A DNA stretch of 64,000 nucleotides, taken from NCBI GenBank assembly GCA_003221895.1, contig QHUJ01000120.1:26503-90502 (forward strand), in the 5' to 3' direction. Both the position numbers and the translations under genes were made by a program. Within the stretch, counting starts at the first letter, position 1, and each line of letters begins with the position of its first letter. Source of the stretch: Gemmatimonadota bacterium. Lineage in GTDB: Bacteria > Gemmatimonadota > Gemmatimonadetes > Gemmatimonadales > GWC2-71-9. Shown here piece after piece: positions 63,539 through 64,000 of the stretch. Below the pieces are notes generated by a model that saw only the letters and a list, made by a program, of their open reading frames with translations, made no database searches and was not told the origin of the DNA.

Positions 63539-64000
<462 letters not shown>

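Overview
The window is GC-rich and almost entirely coding. It looks like part of a diderm, LPS-making bacterial chromosome, and the gene mix best fits Gemmatimonadota. It combines a complete-looking lipid A block (LpxD, an LpxC-FabZ fusion, LpxA, LpxB, LpxK), BamA, Lol permeases and PorV-type outer-membrane proteins with genes better known from Firmicutes (McsA-McsB-ClpC, BshC). The taxon is an inference from gene content; only the 3' part of one 23S rRNA gene is present to test it. There are no transposases, integrases, tRNAs or CRISPR arrays. The largest gaps without a coding or RNA gene are about 211 bp (62706-62916) and 161 bp (48902-49062).

Region 1 (1-38146, all minus strand) is a run of about 36 co-directional genes, most joined by 1-34 bp overlaps. 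In transcription order it begins with an amidoligase-type cluster (four ATP-grasp proteins, a GCS2-type carboxylate-amine ligase and a class I glutamine-amidotransferase-fold hydrolase). Next come era, trm112, a PorV-family protein with a partner, TerC, a GGDEF protein and a zinc-ribbon protein. They are followed by prfB (with its +1 programmed frameshift), lysS, lolC/lolD, mcsA-mcsB-clpC, bamA, ompH and the lipid A genes, including a GnnA-like oxidoreductase between lpxA and lpxB. The run ends with gdh, rlmH, an AMMECR1 protein, a methyltransferase, bshC, a small coiled-coil membrane protein, murJ and uvrC, which leaves the window at base 1.

Region 2 (38178-48901): two alpha/beta-hydrolase esterases on the plus strand diverge from the ATP-grasp genes. 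Convergent to them are a GH57 alpha-glucan enzyme and a GT5 glycogen synthase. A tripartite RND efflux operon (adaptor, HAE1 pump, NodT-type outer-membrane factor) follows on the minus strand.

Region 3 (49063-59895, plus strand) is an amino-acid decarboxylase island. It holds an outer-membrane barrel, an AdiA-like decarboxylase, a PotE-like antiporter and an orphan periplasmic binding protein. These are followed by a second decarboxylase, an AdiC-like antiporter and an uncharacterised polytopic membrane protein. The likely job is proton-consuming decarboxylation with amine/amino-acid exchange, meaning acid resistance or polyamine production. A minus-strand trio (AI-2E-type permease, VIT-like protein, Ca2+/H+ antiporter) follows.

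Region 4 (62706-64000): the 3' end of an rrn operon on the minus strand (23S partial, 5S, intrinsic terminator), with a single-domain response regulator convergent to it. The regulator gene is bracketed by a direct repeat of the 5S 3' end, next to a perfect 15-bp-arm palindrome, which suggests a small insertion or rearrangement at the 5S gene.
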